From Grammothele lineata (taxonomy: Eukaryota; Basidiomycota; Agaricomycetes; Polyporales; Polyporaceae), in the NCBI GenBank assembly GCA_002150815.3, contig NDFF03000090.1:186001-250000 (forward strand): a DNA stretch of 64,000 bases, read 5' to 3'. A model generated the notes under the pieces. The model worked only from the letters and a program-made list of their open reading frames with translations. It was not told the DNA's origin and made no database searches. A program made the position numbers and the translations under genes. This document shows positions 11,543 through 23,968 of this stretch, piece by piece; the stretch's first letter is position 1, and each line of letters begins with the position of its first letter.

Positions 11543-13227
11543 CGCCCCGGGGCGAGAGGGGAGGGGGCCGGCGAGGCGCGCGAGAGCCAAGTCCGACCCA
11601 AACGCAGAGGGACGGCGTGCAGGGCCCGATAGGGGCGCGGCGCGGTGGAGCGGGCGCGCACCGCTCACCGAGGGCGATGGTGGAGACGCGAGCCCGAGGG
11701 CTGAGTGAGTGAGGGGCGCCGGCCGCGCCCCTTGCCGCGCCCTCTGCTGTCTGTGGCGGTGGCCGACGCGCTGCAAAGATTGGCGGCGAATAGCGATCCG
11801 CCGCGGAAGGCGGAAACGCGGTCACGTGCGCGCGGATGCTGGGCGCATCGGGCGACGGATAGGGCGGGTATTCGCCACCTGCGGAAAATGCATCGCGGAA
11901 GGACGTCATCGCGCGCGGCGGAGGCACTTCTGGGGTTTGCTCCTGTCCGGCGTGCCCGTGCTCTGTAACTGCCCGCGCACGTCCCGGTGGCGGGTCTAGA
12001 CTCGCTGTAAACCGTCGGCGAAATAGATGAACGCTTCCTCCGAGTCCCTCTCAGTATTTTTGAGGTGTTCGCGACGCGAGCATAGAGCTAGCGACACGGT
12101 CGAAGAAAACCCTCTCCTTGAAAGCGTGCCTTGGAGGTGCACCGCAACAGGGTGCGCCCTGATCAGATCGCTCCAGACATTCAGCACCGAGGACATACGC
12201 AGGTTCATACGCGAAGCTCCAAACTGCCGTCGACGGCGTCCGTCAGGGTGAGCTATCGAGATTAGAGTTGATTAGCTGCTTTCGGATGAACGTCATTGCC
12301 GTCCATGAGCGATCGAAGGCGCTTCTCCGACTAGCGTTGAGCCGCCTCCAGTTGAACAGAGGCGCGACAGTGTACCGCAGGAGCTGTCAAGTCAGCCACT
12401 TCCGACGAAGAACAGCGCGCACCATCTCATGTCCTCCTGCCTCTTTTCCGAACCATTCGAGCATATCGAATCCTGCAGCGCGCGTATCTCTCAACGAAGA
12501 CTCCGAGCACTCAGGCATCAGGGGCCGCGCTCCTCGGATGCGCTCAGCGGCGGAACGTCTACAGCTCCTGACTGTCGTGGTCTCTCCACCCTCCCTCTAT
12601 CCGCACGCGGGCCGCCCTCTTAGACGACCGCTCCGCACTTTCCGGAAGTTGGGGCGCGGCTCGTTCACAAAAGAAAGGTCGGGAGGCGGATAGACGATCG
12701 GGGCCGACGCTCCTCTCCCGCGCGGTTATGCTCATTAGTGCGTGTATCGGTGCGTCAACGGTTCTGGAGTCGACTCCTATGGAGGAGGCAAATACAGGGG
12801 CTCGCGGGTGATGTCGATGAAGGCGAGAGAAAGAACGCGGAAACGACGTCGGGCGCTTGTAACCGAGAGGTGGAGCGAGCGTCGCGGTCAGGAGGTGGAC
12901 GGATACGATGACTACGTACCGCATATGTATACGTGTCCTTACTGAGACGAAAGGTTCAAAGACGCTTCTGTCGCCCAGGGAGAGTCCAGAATCCAAATTC
13001 CGCTGAGATTTTGCACGCGCGCGTCGTGCCGAGCGTACACAACTGAACGCACGCACGCAAGTACAAACAGGACCACCACCACCCCCAAACCCAAACCCGA
13101 ATCCGATCGGGTCGGGTTAGGTTTCTGCGCGATCGGCGATCGAGGCTCGGAGGGCAATATCACCAGATTGTAGTCTATTACCGGTGCACCCCGTCAGCGT
13201 CATTATCGGGACTGTCGGTGTCCACTG
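11543..13227. other. Long region without a convincing gene
   Basis: On the minus strand, 11996-12208 and about 12260-12570 are open and read like protein (for example FDMLEWFGKEAGG and FDRSWTAMTFIRK). The two stretches are out of frame with each other and have no clean splice joining them. They may be remains of an F-box-type or other hypothetical gene. The rest is GC-rich non-coding sequence. A CA/CG-rich stretch lies near 13020-13110. Confidence 0.3.
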
Positions 13228-16200
13228 TCACCAGCTCCGGCGCTTGCCGCCCCTGCCCCACTTCTCGAGGAGGAACTCGGTCATGAACTCGTACAGCTCC
13301 CGATTTGCGCCTCGCCGGTAGATGCTGTGATCGCTGTGGGTGAGAGAGCGTCAGTATGCGCGCGCGTTGGGAGGAGACATGCGGGAACGGGAGAGCGAGG
13401 TGACCAGCGCCAACTGAGGAAGAGATAAGGGAAGACAGGGGCTCCCCCCTCCCGCTCCCTACCCAGACCCACACAGTCGCACGAACGGACGCACCTATCC
13501 GTGAACATCCTAAACCTGAACCCCCGCACACGCTCGCGGGTGAGCATGTCCAGGAGGTGCGCCGAGTTCGCGTAATGGACGTTATCGTCCCCGCTCCCGT
13601 GCGCGAGCAGGAAGCCGGCGCGGTGGAAGCCGGTGACGTTCGAGATCGACGCGGTCACGTACCCGGCTGGGTTCGTTGCTGGCAGGCCCATGTAACGCTC
13701 GGTGTAGATCGAGTCGTAGAGCCGCCAGCTCGTCACGGGCTGTGCACGCACATGAGAAGTCAGCGGGGGACGGTGAGCAGTTAGGAAGGAGATGGACGCA
13801 CCGCTACTGCCATAGCGAGCGAATGCACACCCGCGTCCGCCTCCACAACCTTGGACGCCATGAACCCGCCATAACTCCACCCCCACACCCCGATCCTCTT
13901 CGGGTCCACATACTCCTTCGCGGCCCACACCTTCGCCGCGGCGATCTGGTCCGCGGTCTCCCACCTCCCCAACTGGTTCTTGACGGGGTTGCGGAGCGCG
14001 CGCCCGCGGAGGCCGGTGCCGCGGCCGTCGAGGACGACGACGACGTAGTTGAGCTCGGAGACGAGGAAGGAGTGCCAGTCGTGCGAGAACTTGGTATCGA
14101 CCATTTGCGAGCCGGGCCCGCCGTAGACGCGGAAGAGGACGGGGTATTTGGTACGGCCGGAGTCGTCCATGCGTGGGGGGCGCATTTCGAGCACGTTGAG
14201 CTCTGCGCGGGGACTGTTAGTCGAGAGGGCAGACATGCAGAGAGGGAGGGGGGGAGGGCGCACCGTAGCCGTCGTTCTCGATTGTCGAGCGTGTCACGAT
14301 CGGGAGCTCATACGTTGCGAGCGTCTCGTTCAGCTGCGGGTTCTCCGTCAACACGTAGTCGAAATCTGCCCAGCGCCATTAGTTCCGTTATGCCTCCAGA
14401 ACGCGAGTCAGGAGAGCGCACCGTCGTCCCCAACGCGGACCACCCGCTGCCAAGGCGCGTGCGGGCCCTGGTAGCTGAGGAGGTAAAACCCGCCCTCAGG
14501 CGAGAAGCTCGCGTCATAATACCCCGCGCTCGTCCGGTCCGTCAACGCCGTCGGCGCCTCCATCTCTCCCTCCGCATCCGCCTCCTCCCACCCGTCCGCG
14601 CCCCTCTTCGGCAGCGGGACCGAATAAATGTGTCTCTCAATCGACGGCGTCGCGGCCTGGAAGTACACAAGCCCGCGCTTGGCGTCGACGGCGAGCACGC
14701 CGCTGGTGACTTCCCATGGCCCGGAGGTGAGGAAGCGCGGGGCGGAGGCGTTGGCGGGGCTGAAGAGCGCGAGGTGGTTGTAGCCGGAGGGGGTGGGGAC
14801 GAGGTCGAGGTAGGCGGGCTGGTCTTCGGTTGGCCAGAGGGCTTCGGGGAGGGGGTAGACGGCTTGGTTCTGCGCAGCGCGGGGTCAGCAGGGGGAGCGT
14901 GGTGGGAAGGGGGGGAGGGGGAGCGCACCGCTTCGATCCAGCCATCGTCGCCCTGCTCGCCGTCCTTGCCCAGCCGACGGACAGGCGTACCTTGGTACCA
15001 CGAGTGCGAGGTCATGTCGAACGCAATGACCGCCCCATCATCCGCCGCGCGCGTCACCTCGCGCACGAGCAGCGTATCATCCCCGACCCACGCGACCTCG
15101 CTCACCACACGCTCCTCAGGCACGGTGTGTCCCTGCCACTCGAGCTGGACAGTGACAGACTGCGCGACGCGCGACTTGTCCACGTCCCCAACGCCCGACG
15201 CCACAAGCTTATAATACGACTCCATCCTGAACACATGCACGCCCACGCGGGGGTTCGCGTACCCCGGCTTCGGGTACTTCATCGTCACGTGTTCCGGGTA
15301 GGGCACGACGGCGAAGGCGTCGTCGGAGGGGTTGTACACCGGGAAGGTGTACTCGTCCACCGCGGTCTCGTCGAAGGCGAGGAAGGCGAGCTTCGTCGCG
15401 TCCGGGGACCACCAGAGCGCGGAGTCGGAGCCGAAGATTTCTTCTTCGTATACCCAGTCGGGCACGCCGTGGAAGAGGGAGGCGTTGCCGGTCGTGGTCA
15501 GCCGGACCGGGTCGTCGCTTTGGGGCGCGTTAGCAGAGCCGAGGGGAGGAGGGAGGGGACGGATATGAACGTGGGAGGGAACGTACAAGGGCGCGGGGAC
15601 GACGTAGAGGTCGTTGTCTGCGACGAAGGCGAGGGACTGGCCGGTCGGGGCCCATGTGGCGTAGGCGGTCACTGGGGGCTGGGTGGGCGGGAGGAGGGAG
15701 CGGGTCTGCTTGGTGGCGAGCTCGTGGACGTAGTAGTTTCCGTGGCTCGAGTGACGCCATTGCTGGGAGAGGTGAGAAACGCGTAAGAGGCGCGCGCAAG
15801 GGGACGGACCTTGACGTAGTTGGCCTTTACGAGGATGTACTTCATGTCGGACGAGAGCTTCCACTCGGACCAGATGAGCGGGTTGCCGCTTTCCTGCAGT
15901 GTCATATTGAGAGCATGTTAGAAGATAGGGAGAACAAGGACGCACGTCTTTGATGTCAGAGTAGGAGACGAGCTCCCGGGTGGTGTTTGTCTTGAGATCG
16001 ACGAGGGAGATGCCGGAGCCCTGTTTGGTAGCAAAGACACCGTCGCCAGCTGAAGCATGTAAGCATCAATAAGATTAAATTACAACGGGGTGCAACGTAC
16101 CCTCTGGTACCCAGTTGATGCTAGATCTATGAGGAGAGAAAGTTCCGTTGAAGATATGGTCCATGGTGAGGTGCTGGACGCCTTGGACGCGGAAGGGAGT

Positions 16201-16562
16201 GCCGGTGTAGGACCTGGCAGCGAATATTCCAATAACAATAGCAATTACAATGAGGGAAACGAGAGAGATTATGAGGTATTTGAGAGACGCGGGCCGTTTC
16301 TTGACGGAGGTGAGCACACAACAGAAACAGCACAGTCGGAGAGGCGGACCTTGTCACGTTTGCCGACCATGAGGTCGCCATCCTCCTCTATCCTATGTCC
16401 GCTGCGTTCATCCTCCTTGTCAAGCAGAGTATCTGCTTCATCATCTGAGCTTGGAGGATCGAAGGGGCCGTCGCCGTAGTAGGTCTCTGGCTTTGGAGGG
16501 TAGGCGGTGTTGCCGACGACGGTGTGGGAGGAGCCGCGCTCGAAGAGATCGTCGTGGTCCAT
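13228..16562 (-). CDS. Dipeptidyl peptidase IV-type membrane serine peptidase (S9B)
   Basis: Model of 11 exons, 888 aa: complement(join(13228..13333,13495..13739,13802..14202,14264..14365,14422..14869,14929..15517,15587..15762,15810..15893,15946..16049,16101..16299,16350..16562)). An acidic cytoplasmic N-terminus (about 70 aa) precedes one membrane segment (YLIISLVSLIVIAIVIGIF), so this is a type II protein. The beta-propeller follows. The C-terminal alpha/beta hydrolase has nucleophile GWSYGGF, acid GSGDDNVH and His in DHSIYRR. The family removes X-Pro or X-Ala dipeptides; fungal members act in the vacuole membrane (Dap2, DapB) or Golgi (Ste13, which trims pheromone precursors). Sequence alone does not decide which. 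It is divergent from the dynamin gene. Confidence 0.93.
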
Positions 16563-16874
16563 GCCGAAGCGTACAAAGCCTTGCGGCAATAGCGGCGGCC
16601 TATGGCGTGTTCGACCGGCGAGAAGAGAAAGAGAAGGGAAAGGAGAAGAGTGAGCGAGTGAGAGCCTTGAGGTGCTTCCGAGGACAGGTCCGGGGAGCCG
16701 CGGATAAGAGACGCCCATGTAGACGCCGGCGTCGCGTGTCGGCCGTGGCGACGCGTTTTGGCGCCCACGCGTCGGCTCGGGAGCGTGGCCTGCGTCCAGC
16801 CCAACCCGTTCTCCGTTCTCCTCCACGACGACCACGACGACCTTCACGACCCCGCCACTGCCCCCGCCGCCGCC
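16563..16874. promoter_or_regulatory. Divergent promoter, peptidase and dynamin genes
   Basis: 312 bp between two start codons facing away from each other. Contains pyrimidine-rich tracts near the dynamin start; no TATA box seen. Confidence 0.4.
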
Positions 16875-19800
16875 ATGGACGCGGACCTCATTAAGCTCGT
16901 CAACAAGCTCCAGGACACCTTCGCCAACCTCGGTGCGCCTCCTCTTTCTCGTTAGACATTGACCTTCCGTGGCTCACGTGCGTTTAGGCGGAGAGTTGGA
17001 CATGCCCCAGCTCGCCGTCGTATGTCTCTCTTTCTCCCGTACGCGTCGTTGAAAATGCTGAAGGACATTGTAGGTTGGGAGCCAGTCTGCGGGAAAGTCC
17101 AGTGTCCTAGAAACGTGCGTGTTTTCGTCTCGTTCATCTCCAACCCCGCCGCTCATGACCACCCAGCATCGTCGGCCGCGACTTCCTCCCCCGCGGCTCC
17201 GGCATCGTCACCCGCCGCCCGCTCGTCCTCCAGCTCATCCACACCCCCGTCCCCGAACACCCGACCGAATTCACAGAATGGGGCCAGTTCCTCCACATGG
17301 ACAAACGCTTCTCCGACTTCAACGATATCCGCAAGGAAATCGAGGCAGAGACTTTCCGCGTCGCGGGCCAGAATAAGGGTATCAGCAAGCTACCTATTCA
17401 TTTACGCATATACAGCCCCAATGTCCTGGACCTGACTCTCGTCGATCTACCCGGTTTGACGAAGGTGCGCTCATTATACCTTCTTCATCGTTCTTCTCTC
17501 TTCTATCTCCTTGCACGCGTGTTATACACGCGTCATTTTCTACGTACCAAACGTTTTCTTCGTTTCAGTCGTCGTCCTCCCTTCCATTATGAAATCACTT
17601 TCCTTGTGTGCGGCGGAGAGATTCACGTCATTCCGTGAACGCGTCTCCACGCATGCTATCTACCCTTCGGCGGCCAATTGTAGACGTGTTTCCTGACACC
17701 ATCCGCTCTAGATCCCCGTAGGTGATCAACCAGGCGACATTGAGCGGCAGATCCGGAGTCTCGTCCTCGACTACATCTCAAAACCCAACTGGTACGTCCC
17801 TATCTCCCAGCGGCACCACACGCACCCCTCATCCTCCCCAGCGTCATCCTCGCCGTCTCCGCCGCCAACGTCGACCTCGCCAACTCCGAAGCCCTCAAGC
17901 TCGCCCGCTCCGTCGACCCTCAAGGCCGGCGCACCATCGGCGTCCTCACCAAGCTCGACCTCATGGATGCCGGCACGAACGCGCTCGACATCCTCACCGG
18001 GCGCGTCTACCCGCTCAAGCTCGGCTTCATCGGCGTCGTCAACCGCTCCCAGGCCGACATCAACAACGAGAAGCCCATGTCGGACGCGCTCGACGCCGAG
18101 GCGGAGTACTTCCGCTCGCACCCCGCCTACCGCAACATCGCGCACAAGAACGGCACGAAGTACCTCGCGAAGACGCTCAACCAAGTTTTGATGGGACATA
18201 TTCGCGACAAGCTCCCGGACATGAAGGCGCGCTTGAACACGCTTATGGGCCAGGCGCAGCAGGAGCTCAGCTCGTTTGGGGACGCGGCGATCTATGGGGA
18301 CAAGAACCAGCAAGGGGCGCTCGTACTGCGGCTCATGACGCAGTTCGCGCGCGACTTTGTCGCGTCCATCGAGGGCACGAGCGTCGATATCTCGACGAAG
18401 GAGCTCTCGGGTGGTGCGAGGATATATTACATCTTCAACGACGTGTTCGGGGCTGCGCTCTCGAGCATCGACGCGACGCATAATTTGGACAGCCAGGACA
18501 TCCGCACGGCGATCCGCAACTCGACGGGCCCGCGCCCGAGCTTGTTCGTGCCCGAGATCGCGTTCGACTTGCTCGTCAAGCCCCAGATCAAGCTCCTTGA
18601 AGCGCCCAGTCTGCGCTGCGTGGAGCTCGTGTACGAGGAACTCGTCAAGATCTGCCATAACTGCACGAGCGCGGTACGTCGTGGTCCCTTCTCCTATTAT
18701 ACAAACGCTGATGCGCGTTATCACAGGAACTCCAACGCTTCCCGCGGCTTCACGCGCAGCTCGTCGAGGTCGTCTCGGAGCTCCTTAGGGAACGGCTCGG
18801 GCCCGCGACAGAGTACACGCAGAGCCTGATTGACATCCAGACCGCATACATCAACACGAACCACCCCGCGTTCATTCAGGGCTCCGCCGCGGCCGCGCAC
18901 ACCATGACTAACCCCCCAAAACAGATCCCTCGAGTACGTCTCCTTCCTTCTTTGATCATTCGTCTCCGTTGTTGATCGCTTCTGCTCAAGTCAATCGAGC
19001 ACGCGCACGCGTCCTCGATCGAGTCCGTCAACGGCGCATCCTCCCCAACCGAGGACGACGAGTCCTCAGACGAGACCGCGCCCAACGGGTTCGCCAACGG
19101 CTCCTCCGGCGGCGCCTCCGCAAGTGGCGGTGCCCTCCGCTCAACCTCGTCCTCCCTCGCCGGGGCCGACCGCCGGCACGGCGCCGCCTCCGCGCCCCCC
19201 GTCGCCGTCCCGCACCGGCACCACCACCATTCGCACGGGGCGCCCTCGCGCGCGGTCTCCACCGCCTCCTCTGCCACGACCGGGTCTTCGCCCCCACAGT
19301 CCGGGACGGCCAAGGAGACGTTCCTGAACTACTTTTTCGGGCAGAACGGGCCGGGGCCGCTCTCGGGGCCCTCGGCGGACCGCGCGGCGGCGCCGGCGGG
19401 GGGCGGGAGCGTGCACGCGACGGGGCGCGACGTGAGTGGGGCGGACCCGGTGCTCGAGTCGGGGCTGATGGCGGGCAAGCGGGGCTTGGACAGGGGTAAT
19501 GCGGCGTTCGACATGAAGAGCTTGGGGAGGCACATCGAGGCGGTGAGTCCTCCCCTCTCTGTGCTATTACTGAGCGAGAAGAGGACGAGGGCTGACACGC
19601 ATGCGTGCGCACACAGGCGTCGGACGGCGCGTCGCAGCTGACGATGCGCGAAGAGATGGAGACGAGCCTGATCCGGTCGCTCATCCAGTCCTACTTCGGC
19701 ATCGTCCGGCAGACGATCCAGGACCTCGTGCCCAAGGCGATCATGCACCTCCTCGTGAACAACACCTCGCAGCAGGTCCAGAACCGGCTCGTCGCCGCGC

Positions 19801-19940
19801 TGTACAAGCCCGAGCTCTTCGGGGAGCTCCTGAACGAGGACGAGGCGCTCGTCGCGGAGCGTACGCGCGTCAAGGCTCTGCTCGACGCGTATAGGGACGC
19901 GTTCAAGACGTTGTCGGAGGTCACGCTCAAGTCGACATGA
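16875..19940 (+). CDS. DNM1: Dynamin-related GTPase of mitochondrial/peroxisomal fission
   Basis: Model: join(16875..16932,16988..17019,17074..17114,17167..17464,17712..17791,17842..18673,18727..18933,18991..19542,19617..19940), 807 aa. GTPase domain: P-loop GSQSAGKSS, switch [20 protein letters not shown] and NRSQ. The middle domain is near-identical in style to Dnm1/Drp1 ([28 protein letters not shown]). The variable insert is Ser/Gly/His-rich, with HRHHHHSH and the [10 protein letters not shown] motif typical of Dnm1. The GED is [18 protein letters not shown] choose Dnm1 over Vps1 on the middle domain and the NYFFG motif. The family assembles on mitochondria and peroxisomes to divide them. 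Intron 17465-17711 (247 bp) is far longer than its neighbours. Confidence 0.95.
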
Positions 19941-20365
19941 ACGGGGCGCGAGCGCGGGAGAGTGTCCATGTCGGTTGGTTGGCTGGATTCGTACTACATA
20001 CATACATGCACGCATCGCTAGACCTGCTCTCGTCTCGTCCTTCAGTTGGCTTCTGTCCTACTATACACACTCGTCTTATGTTGTCTGTTCACCGCTCTCG
20101 TTCAAGCTACACAGTATTCTACGCCTAAGAGATAAAGTTGTTGAAGCACGGCCTTGTCCTACCTCGACGCGGGGGGTTCGGTAAACGCTGAACGCGCGTC
20201 CTCTACGGACCTCCGGGCCGGCTATCTACCGTCTCGAACTTCGGGGGAGTGACAGCTTTCAACAAGTTCGACACTTTCGTCTCTCACTCATTTTCGATAC
20301 CGGTGACTTGCACTGGAGCGGGCCCTCCCCTTCTGGCTACGACTAGTCCAAGGCGTGACAAGATT
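19941..20365. other. Intergenic region
   Basis: 3' flank of the dynamin gene and 5' flank of a MYND gene. Nothing else seen. Confidence 0.5.
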
Positions 20366-21842
20366 ATGCCTCCAATATTAGACGACGTCCCTATCAACTT
20401 CCCCAAGCGTAGTCTGCAAGCACTCAATCGGATCGGTGCACTCATCCTTCTCAAGGAGGAAACTTGCTACGACTACAGGGAACGACCGCCATCTGACTTC
20501 TTTGATTTCTCCTTGCAACGGCTGCAACCATACTCGTACGAAGACTTCGTTAGGGCAAAAGAAGCTGGAGATGGGCAGCTGATGCTTGAGCTGAGTCTCA
20601 GGTAACAACTCTCCCGTACTACAGATAACTGGTCAGGGTTGCGCCACTCATTCCGTCCACTCCCAGATCCCTCATCAGCTGTGAGGCGCCTCCGCAAATG
20701 AAGGATCATGAAGCGCTTGAGATCCTCGAGACCCTTACCGGACTTCCTTTTTCCAGACGCAGTGGTGTTCCGCACGTCAGTAACACTTCGTCCCACCTTC
20801 GCAAGGTTGCCACCGCGGCCTGTGCCTGGGTATACTTTGCCGCCCATTACCACAGGGAGTACGGAGGCTCATCGTACCTAGCGATGAAAGGATATAGTCT
20901 CTTCAACGCTGCGTTCTTCGCGAACCACCTCGCTCGTGAAGGCTTTGTGCCCTATATCACCATCCGCGTCGCCACCACATTACACTCATTTCGGCATCTT
21001 TATGGGATCGATGCACGTAATACCCCGCGATTCGCAGACTTTTCCGACTTCTGGCGTGCGTACGACGAGTATCGCGAATGGCAAGCGCGCAGGGAGGCAG
21101 AGTATCAAGAGAAAGTACGCGGCAGGGAGAACTGTTACGAGTGCGCGGCGCCTGGGTGCGCGATTCGCGCGATAAAGCAGCATGCGCTGAGGAAATGCGG
21201 AGGCAGCTGCCCGCCAGCGACGAAGCCGCACTACTGCAGCCAATCCTGCCAGGAAAGGGTACGTTCTAGCTTCCGTCTTTCCAAGTTACCGCCGACGACA
21301 AAGCCGTCTCACAGCACTGGTTCATTCACCGCTATGTGTGTGCGAGTGGCCTCTCTGTGGACCCTATCCAGGACGACGACGGCGATCCTGCCTGGGAGAC
21401 TATTGGGGCATACAACGACATCTTCCAAGACGACCATGTAAATGCGATCCCTGACGTGTGGCGCCCTAGTCCAGGTGGCGAGCTCTTCATCGACTTCCCT
21501 CATCCATTCCCGCGATACGCGGAAGGAGAGGTCATCCGCATCCGCTCGAAGACGCTCTCGCCGGCGATGTTGAGATCATATCGGCTACCATGGCTTCGTT
21601 TAAAAACGAGATACGTCGCTAACTCCGAGGACGACTATGGTGGCGGTGAGCAGGGCGCGGATTCGCGTCGAGATTCTGCGGATGAGAAGGTGAGGACTCG
21701 TCGCCAGTTGTGGTACAGCCGCTGTGATTGATTATGCCTGACCTTCAAGCAGAAATGTCGCGCGAAGGATCCACGGAAGCTGAGTAGCCGAAATAGGTCA
21801 GCACGTACAGCTACGACACGATCGACGTACAGAAGACAGTAG
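20366..21842 (+). CDS. MYND-type zinc-finger protein, long-tailed type
   Basis: Model: join(20366..20601,20667..21258,21315..21689,21750..21842), 431 aa. Start MPPILDDV. Exon 1 is 236 nt, ends LELSLR and splits the Arg codon. The finger (C-AAPG-C, C-GGS-C, C-SQS-C) is split by the next intron from HWFIHRYVC. Exon 3 carries DDDGDPAW, FPHPFPR and GEVIRIRSKTL. Exon 4 encodes a basic tail with SARTATTRSTYRR. The last acceptor could be 21749 or 21752, differing by one Gln. Closest relative in the window: 3406-4904 on the other strand. Confidence 0.87.
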
Positions 21843-22407
21843 CTGCTCGTCTGTGCCAAGTGTTTCGACCGATTGCGATCATGTAGTGAGCCGCGACGCA
21901 ATGTACCTCTTCATTGTACTCATGCTGCAGAAACCATAGAAACTAGTGCAGGGCCCGGACTTTTTCGCTATAGGACTTGATCTGACTTTGCGCCACCAGG
22001 ACGGTGGTTGGGCCACCGGAAGCCGTGCGAACAATGCGATGAGTAGATACAGAGACACTCCTGCCGCTGACCACTAGTTCCCTCCTGATTGAGCTAGCAT
22101 GCCAGTATGTCAGCCGTTGTTCCGTCGAGGTCTACGAGAACTACTGACTTCACGTCATGAACGACCATGAATCGCGGTTATGGTCTCTCATGAGGGACTG
22201 ATGTGACGCCTACGTTGCTTGTGTTGTGGCCTTGTAGCGCTTTGTCTACGCAGTGGCTTTGCCTGAGTGGGTGGCGTCCGCGGTGTGGCCACCAGGTACG
22301 CTTTGACCATTTGAAGTTAGTATATAAATCGTGGTCTTCGTTCGCCTCTGCCACCGCCGATCCACACATACCTTGCCATCCACTCCCGTACCCGCATTAG
22401 GCTCCTG
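21843..22407 (+). promoter_or_regulatory. Intergenic region with TATA box before short-tailed MYND gene
   Basis: TATATAAAT at about 22320-22328 lies 80-90 bp before the ATG at 22408, a canonical core-promoter spacing. The rest of the 565 bp shows no gene. Confidence 0.5.
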
Positions 22408-23568
22408 ATGTGTCGCCAGAACGCAAACCTCATCCAGATGAGCACGTGCATCAAATGTGCTCGCTCGTGGGCACATGACACGCCTGGATTCGAAGACGGA
22501 CAAGAGGTCACTGGGGATTACCGCCCTCTCCCTGTCGACATGCCGATCATAGAGGGGATACAGACGTACATCGACATGAAGCGCATAACGTTCACCAATT
22601 TCAGGGAACACATCGTGTACACCGACTTCCACGCCGAGTGCGCGTACTTCATTACCGATCATCCCCTCGAGAAGATGTGGGACATGGCCAAGGCGGGCAA
22701 CACGGACATCCTCCTAGAGATCGCGCTGAGGTGAGTACGCGATCCTGACGGCAGTCGATAAATTACCTAGCTCACACGCGTGTTTCGCAGGTACATGTCC
22801 GCCTGCCACGACGCTGACGAACATTACGACTACGACAGTGCGATAATCATCCTCAACGCCGCGCTCGGCCGGCGCGAGCTCAAGGCAATCCCCGCACGCA
22901 CCCGCCGCTCCAACCCCTCAGCGATGCTCGCGGCACGCGCGCACGCGCTCCTCTCCGTCTCGTATGGCGGCCTCTTCGCCAGCGAGTACCGTGCGGCGGG
23001 CCCGCCTCCCGGACGAGCCGTGTACCGCACCAACATGGACCTCTTCCGGACTGCGCTGCATGCAGATCAGGCTGCCCGGCTGGGATCGCGGTGCTATCAG
23101 ATCATTACCGCGGCGAGGTATATCATCGAGAAGGCGCAGCAATGCGGGGAGCCGGACCCGCGGAACGCGCCGCGGGGGCGGTTTGTGAGGTTCGCGGACA
23201 TGTGGAGGGTGCTAGAGGAGTGGGAGCGCGCGCAGGAGAAGGTGGAGACTTCGACGACGCCCGAGAGATACCAGTGCTCCTACGAGCCGTGCAAGGCAAC
23301 TACGTTGAAGGGTGGAAACTTCAAGAAGTGTGCGGGATCGTGCCCCGAGGATCAGAAACCGACGTACTGCAGCAAGCTGTGCCAGAGGAGGGTGAGTCCT
23401 ACCGAGATTCCGCTAGGAGAATACAGGAAGAATGCTGATCGATCTTACTAGGACTGGCCGAAACACAAGTTGGTGTGCAAGTCTGCCATTGAGCAAGCAC
23501 CGGAAGTTCTTTCGAGGTCGTTGTCAAAGGTGACACTCGATAGTAGCCTTGGAATTCTCGCAGATTAG
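22408..23568 (+). CDS. MYND-type zinc-finger protein, short-tailed type
   Basis: Model: join(22408..22730,22791..23391,23452..23568), 346 aa. The N-terminus has CIKC in a Cys-bearing leader, then TPGFEDGQEV and YRPLP, shared with 5282-6457. Exon 1 ends LLEIALR (split Arg). Exon 2 includes RRSNPSAMLAARAHALL, FADMWRVLEEWERAQEKV and the finger C-SYEP-C, C-AGS-C, C-SKL-C. Exon 3 adds DWPKHKLVC and a short tail. All splice phases close. It sits between two long-tailed genes on the same strand, mirroring the minus-strand set. Likely a protein-interaction factor; no enzyme domain. Confidence 0.87.
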
Positions 23569-23968
23569 ACGATACCACATAACAGTTCCCCGGGCTGCTA
23601 TGGGCATCATGCCAATAGATGAGCGACACCCTGTCTGTAGCGCACAATTAATACATACGAGTTGTTAGCTCCTTTGAAGGGGAAAGCCTCATACCTTTGC
23701 CATTCGTGATCAGAGGCAATATGATGACTCGAACTCCGCGCGAAATCGAAGAACTTCAACTTGACTGATCAAGTTGGCGGCCACGAAAGAATTACTTACG
23801 TGCACCTTCAGTCGGTTGCCTTACGGGCCGGACCCCGGGCCGCTCTAGGGCGTCTAGAATGCACATTGGCTGAGGACGCGCATCATTGGCATCTTGGGCC
23901 GACTCTCGACATTATGTTGACCTTCATCGACAATCCATCCACTTCCCAGTTCCTCATGCTACCTCGCT
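23569..23968. other. Intergenic region
   Basis: 400 bp between two plus-strand MYND genes, with no supported feature apart from presumed terminator and promoter. Confidence 0.5.

Noticed and set aside
11370..11927. Upstream extension of the secreted peptide frame (233 codons in all)
   Set aside because: It would bury the signal peptide and run through the TATA-like box; the ATG at 11369 gives a proper secretory start.
13676..15214. 512-codon plus-strand open frame
   Set aside because: Exact antisense of the DPP IV-type gene, whose exons carry catalytic motifs and clean splice sites. GC-rich codon use leaves the opposite strand open.
14830..15786. 318-codon plus-strand open frame
   Set aside because: Also antisense to the DPP IV-type gene; composition is Arg/Gly/Val-rich, typical of shadow frames.
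17771..18724. 317-codon minus-strand open frame
   Set aside because: Antisense shadow of the dynamin GTPase and middle domain.
16875..19940. Assignment of the dynamin as Vps1
   Set aside because: The middle domain, the [10 protein letters not shown] motif in the variable region and the GED fit Dnm1/Drp1 better than Vps1.
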